Below, piece after piece: positions 13,468-14,913 of a stretch of 14,913 nucleotides of DNA (positions within the stretch are counted from its first letter, which is position 1; every line of letters starts with the position of its first letter). The translations under genes and the position numbers were made by a program. Where the stretch lies: positions 1-14,913 of the forward strand of contig JALVMZ010000251.1 in the NCBI GenBank assembly GCA_027032655.1. Direction: 5' to 3'. The notes beneath the pieces are model-generated. The model was not told where the DNA came from and did no database searches. It saw nothing but the letters and a program-made list of their open reading frames with translations. The stretch is from Desulfobacteraceae bacterium (GTDB taxonomy: Bacteria; Desulfobacterota; DSM-4660; Desulfatiglandales; JALVMZ01).

Positions 13468-13839
13468 CTAAGCAGAGGATTTTGATAGCTTTTCAAGGAC
13501 TTTTTTGTAGTAAATCTCCTTTTCTTCCAGGAGGGGAGATTTGTGGCCCATCATGTTCAGCTTCAGAATCTTAAAATTGATCTTTTTAATCATCTTATAT
13601 TTTTCCCTTTCATCCGGTATTGCATCAAGGAGGTCCTCCATCTGCCTTATCTCTTTTTTAAGTTCAAGTTCAGGGGGGAGACAATCGGCATTTTTGAGTA
13701 TCTTATATGCCAGCCTCAGGTCTTCGGGAATGTTGCTTTCATCTTCAAGGTGGAGGGGCTTTCCTTTTCCGGGGAGATTTCTGAACTCCCCCTGCTCTTC
13801 TGCCTCCCTTAATAATTGCTCAACTATCTTCTGATACAT
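13468..13839 (-). CDS. DUF1992 (DnaJ homologue subfamily C member 28-type) conserved protein
   Basis: A 123-residue soluble protein carrying the DUF1992 domain. The diagnostic stretch runs from residue 10 to about 55: REAEEQGEFRNLPGKGKPL, then LEDESNIPEDLRLAYKILKNADCLPPELELKK. The second half is charged and helical, with a possible coiled coil. No J domain is present despite the family's alternative name. The biochemical function is not established. The ATG at 13839 has only a weak AAGAG about 11 nt upstream. It heads the operon with livM 11 bp downstream; nothing in its sequence suggests transport, so the association may be positional. No signal peptide or membrane segment is visible. Confidence 0.85.
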   Translation of the reverse strand: MYQKIVEQLLREAEEQGEFRNLPGKGKPLHLEDESNIPEDLRLAYKILKNADCLPPELELKKEIRQMEDLLDAIPDEREKYKMIKKINFKILKLNMMGHKSPLLEEKEIYYKKVLEKLSKSSA

Positions 13840-13880
13840 AAAATAAATGGCTCTTAAAATTCTTATTTCCTTTATGAGGG

Positions 13881-13909
13881 TATATATAAATTTTCCTTTT
13901 ATTATTCAA
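13881..13909 (-). promoter_or_regulatory. Candidate promoter of the DUF1992-livMHGF unit
   Basis: On the minus strand TTGAAT (13904-13909) and TATATA (13881-13886) are 17 bp apart, each with four of six consensus matches. The transcript would begin about 35 nt before the DUF1992 start codon. The surrounding DNA is AT-rich, so a chance match is possible. Confidence 0.4.
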
Positions 13910-13926
13910 CTGGAAATCAATCATTG

Positions 13927-13954
13927 TTGACAGGATAATTGGAAAAAGGATAAG
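13927..13954 (+). promoter_or_regulatory. Candidate promoter of the ahbB-like gene
   Basis: A perfect TTGACA (13927-13932) is followed after 16 bp by GATAAG (13949-13954), which matches TATAAT at four of six positions. Transcription would start about 13961, roughly 40 nt before the ATG at 14000. It is divergent from, and 18 bp away from, the candidate DUF1992 promoter. Confidence 0.42.
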
Positions 13955-13999
13955 AGAAACAAAAATCTGATTGTAATAAGTCTTTTGGGGATACCAGAT

Positions 14000-14464
14000 A
14001 TGATTGATGATGTGGATAAAAAGATAATAAAGTTGATTCAGGAAGATCTGCCCATGGTCTTGAAACCATTCAGTGCACTTGCGAAAAGGGCGGGTCTTGG
14101 AGAAAAGGAGCTTATTAATAGAATAAGAGATATGAAAAAGAGGGGAATTGTAAGGAGGTTTGGTGCAACACTTAGGCATCAGGAGGCAGGATTCAGTTCA
14201 AATGCTATGGTTGCTTGGTGTGTGCCTGATGAGAGGGTTGAAGAGGTGGGTAGAATTTTGGCAGGTTTTAGAGAGGTAACCCATTGTTATTTGAGGAAGA
14301 CATCTCAGGATTGGAAGTATAATATATATACAATGATACACGGTGAGACCCAGGAGGAATGCATTGAGTTGACGAAGCGAATGGCAGAGAAGGTGGGTAT
14401 TGATAACTATCAGGTCCTGTTCAGTAAAAAGGAGTTTAAAAAGACCACCATGAGATATTTTTGA
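14000..14464 (+). CDS. ahbB: Siroheme decarboxylase, AhbB-type (Lrp/AsnC-like fold)
   Basis: A 154-residue protein of the AhbA/AhbB/NirDGHL family, which removes acetate carboxyls of siroheme to give didecarboxysiroheme in the alternative haem pathway of sulfate reducers and archaea (or for haem d1). The N-terminal winged helix (MIDDVDKKIIKLIQEDLPMV, helix-turn-helix ending KKRGIVRRFGATLRH at about 45-59) precedes an AsnC-like domain with GFSSNAMVAWCVPDE, VTHCYLR and WKYNIYTMIHG. The RRFGATLRH, NAMVAW and YNIYTMIHG segments are characteristic of AhbB and not of AsnC regulators. ATG 14000 is chosen because it starts the conserved domain and has GGGGAT about nine bases upstream; the in-frame TTG at 13985 lacks a ribosome binding site. 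The partner ahbA is not visible here. hemL follows 251 bp downstream on the same strand, which supports a tetrapyrrole role. Confidence 0.85.
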   Translation: MIDDVDKKIIKLIQEDLPMVLKPFSALAKRAGLGEKELINRIRDMKKRGIVRRFGATLRHQEAGFSSNAMVAWCVPDERVEEVGRILAGFREVTHCYLRKTSQDWKYNIYTMIHGETQEECIELTKRMAEKVGIDNYQVLFSKKEFKKTTMRYF

Positions 14465-14522
14465 ATTCAAACTGAATTATTTAATAGCTTAGATTATTAG
14501 TGTAAAAAAGAGGTATTTAATG

Positions 14523-14655
14523 AAAGTGGAGGGTATGGTCCTTTCGCTTCCGTTCGCTTCGCCATCCCTGGCTTCGCTCACTGCTGATTTTTTTCTGATT
14601 TACATCCATGTATCAGAAAAAAATAAAGCCGCTCCAGGACAATACCCTCCACTTT
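14523..14655. repeat. Inverted-repeat element between ahbB and hemL (MITE/REP-like)
   Basis: The terminal arms 14523-14541 (AAAGTGGAGGGTATGGTCC) and 14637-14655 are inverted copies with a single mismatch over 19 bp. Inside, 14588-14599 (TTTTTTTCTGAT) pairs perfectly with 14612-14623, and the stem continues through ACAT/ATGT with a 2-nt bulge, closing on a CC loop. Between the left arm and this hairpin, TTCGCT is repeated in a pyrimidine-rich run (14541-14580). There is no reading frame of note and no recognisable target-site duplication. The rest of the 251-bp intergenic interval is AT-rich, with TTTGAATTCAAA (14460-14471) at the ahbB stop. No separate hemL promoter was clear. Confidence 0.65.
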
Positions 14656-14715
14656 ATCAGGTATCTTAATTTTAAGGTAAATATTCAAATATAATTATTT
14701 GGTGGGAGATGGGAT

Positions 14716-14913
14716 ATGGCAGAGAAATCCAGGAGATTATTTGAAGAGGCAGTAAAGATTATTCCTGGTGGAGTGAACAGTCCTGTAAGGGCATGCAGAT
14801 CAGTTGGCATGGATCCTCTTTTTATTAAAAGGGCTGAGGGATGTTACCTGTGGGATGCTGATGATAATAGATATATAGACTATGTATGTTCCTGGGGCCC
14901 CATGATCCTGGGA
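14716..14913 (+). CDS. hemL: Glutamate-1-semialdehyde 2,1-aminomutase, N-terminal fragment
   Basis: The first 66 codons of a PLP-dependent aminomutase that converts glutamate-1-semialdehyde to 5-aminolevulinate, the last step of the C5 route to all tetrapyrroles. The visible part begins MAEKSRRLFEEAVKIIPGGV and contains the family hallmark PGGVNSPVRA (17-26), then GCYLWDADDNRYIDYVCSWGPMILG (42-66), the conserved start of the catalytic domain. The ATG has GGGAG seven bases upstream. The gene runs off the right edge. Its position downstream of the AhbB-type gene suggests a haem/siroheme biosynthesis cluster continuing to the right. Confidence 0.95.
   Translation, partial: MAEKSRRLFEEAVKIIPGGVNSPVRACRSVGMDPLFIKRAEGCYLWDADDNRYIDYVCSWGPMILG

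Noticed and set aside
13985..13999. TTG start adding five residues to the AhbB-type protein
   Set aside because: No ribosome binding site before it; the ATG at 14000 fits the domain start.
14000..14464. AsnC/Lrp transcription regulator
   Set aside because: RRFGATLRH, NAMVAW and YNIYTMIHG motifs and the adjacent hemL point to siroheme decarboxylase; the HTH-like fold is shared by both families.
14588..14623. Bidirectional intrinsic terminator between ahbB and hemL
   Set aside because: The T and A runs are part of the stem itself, and no free T-run follows the hairpin on either strand.

Overview
The window reads as a stretch of chromosome from a Gram-negative, probably anaerobic bacterium of moderate GC, most likely Desulfobacterota (classical deltaproteobacterial sulfate/metal reducers) or Nitrospirota. 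This is inferred from the gene combination: a ferredoxin:thioredoxin reductase-type protein, SelB, type IV pilus motors, a siroheme decarboxylase-like gene (alternative haem route) beside hemL, and a lexA / inactive Y-family polymerase / dnaE2 cassette. No 16S or other decisive marker is present, so the lineage is not proven. I see no rRNA, tRNA, CRISPR array, transposase or prophage gene.

Layout. (1) 1-2183, minus strand: a compact transcription unit glutaredoxin-like - FTR catalytic-type protein - pyruvate kinase - selB (selB runs off the left edge). It has overlapping or closely spaced genes and a good sigma70-type promoter at 2214-2242. (2) 2285-4488, minus strand: a two-gene type IV pilus retraction operon, pilT then pilU. 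(3) 4489-4910: a 0.42 kb divergent intergenic region. It holds a weak pilT promoter candidate, a perfect 8+8 palindrome, a strong promoter facing lexA with a tandem direct repeat inside it, and a palindromic repeat element lying in the predicted lexA leader. (4) 4911-9763, plus strand: lexA, an ImuB-like Y-family polymerase homologue that has lost its catalytic carboxylates, and dnaE2/imuC, ending in an intrinsic terminator. This looks like a self-contained SOS mutagenesis operon without imuA. (5) 9770-13839, minus strand: a DUF1992 protein followed by livM-livH-livG-livF, the membrane and ATPase parts of a branched-chain amino acid-type ABC importer. No periplasmic binding protein is present, and a long hairpin sits between livM and livH. 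(6) 13840-14913, plus strand: an AhbB-type siroheme decarboxylase, an inverted-repeat element of about 133 bp, and the start of hemL.

How the genes work together. Group 1 pairs a thiol-disulfide carrier with an enzyme that can reduce it from ferredoxin, and places both upstream of a glycolytic enzyme. Group 4 links the SOS repressor to the translesion module it would control: LexA would repress all three genes, the inactive Y-family subunit would act as an adaptor to the sliding clamp, and DnaE2 would be the polymerase. Group 6 joins the first committed step of tetrapyrrole synthesis (hemL) with a late step of the siroheme-dependent haem pathway. The least ordinary parts are the short, catalytically dead ImuB-like protein, the repeat-bearing lexA promoter with its long leader, and the three structured intergenic elements (4744-4819, 12306-12373, 14523-14655).
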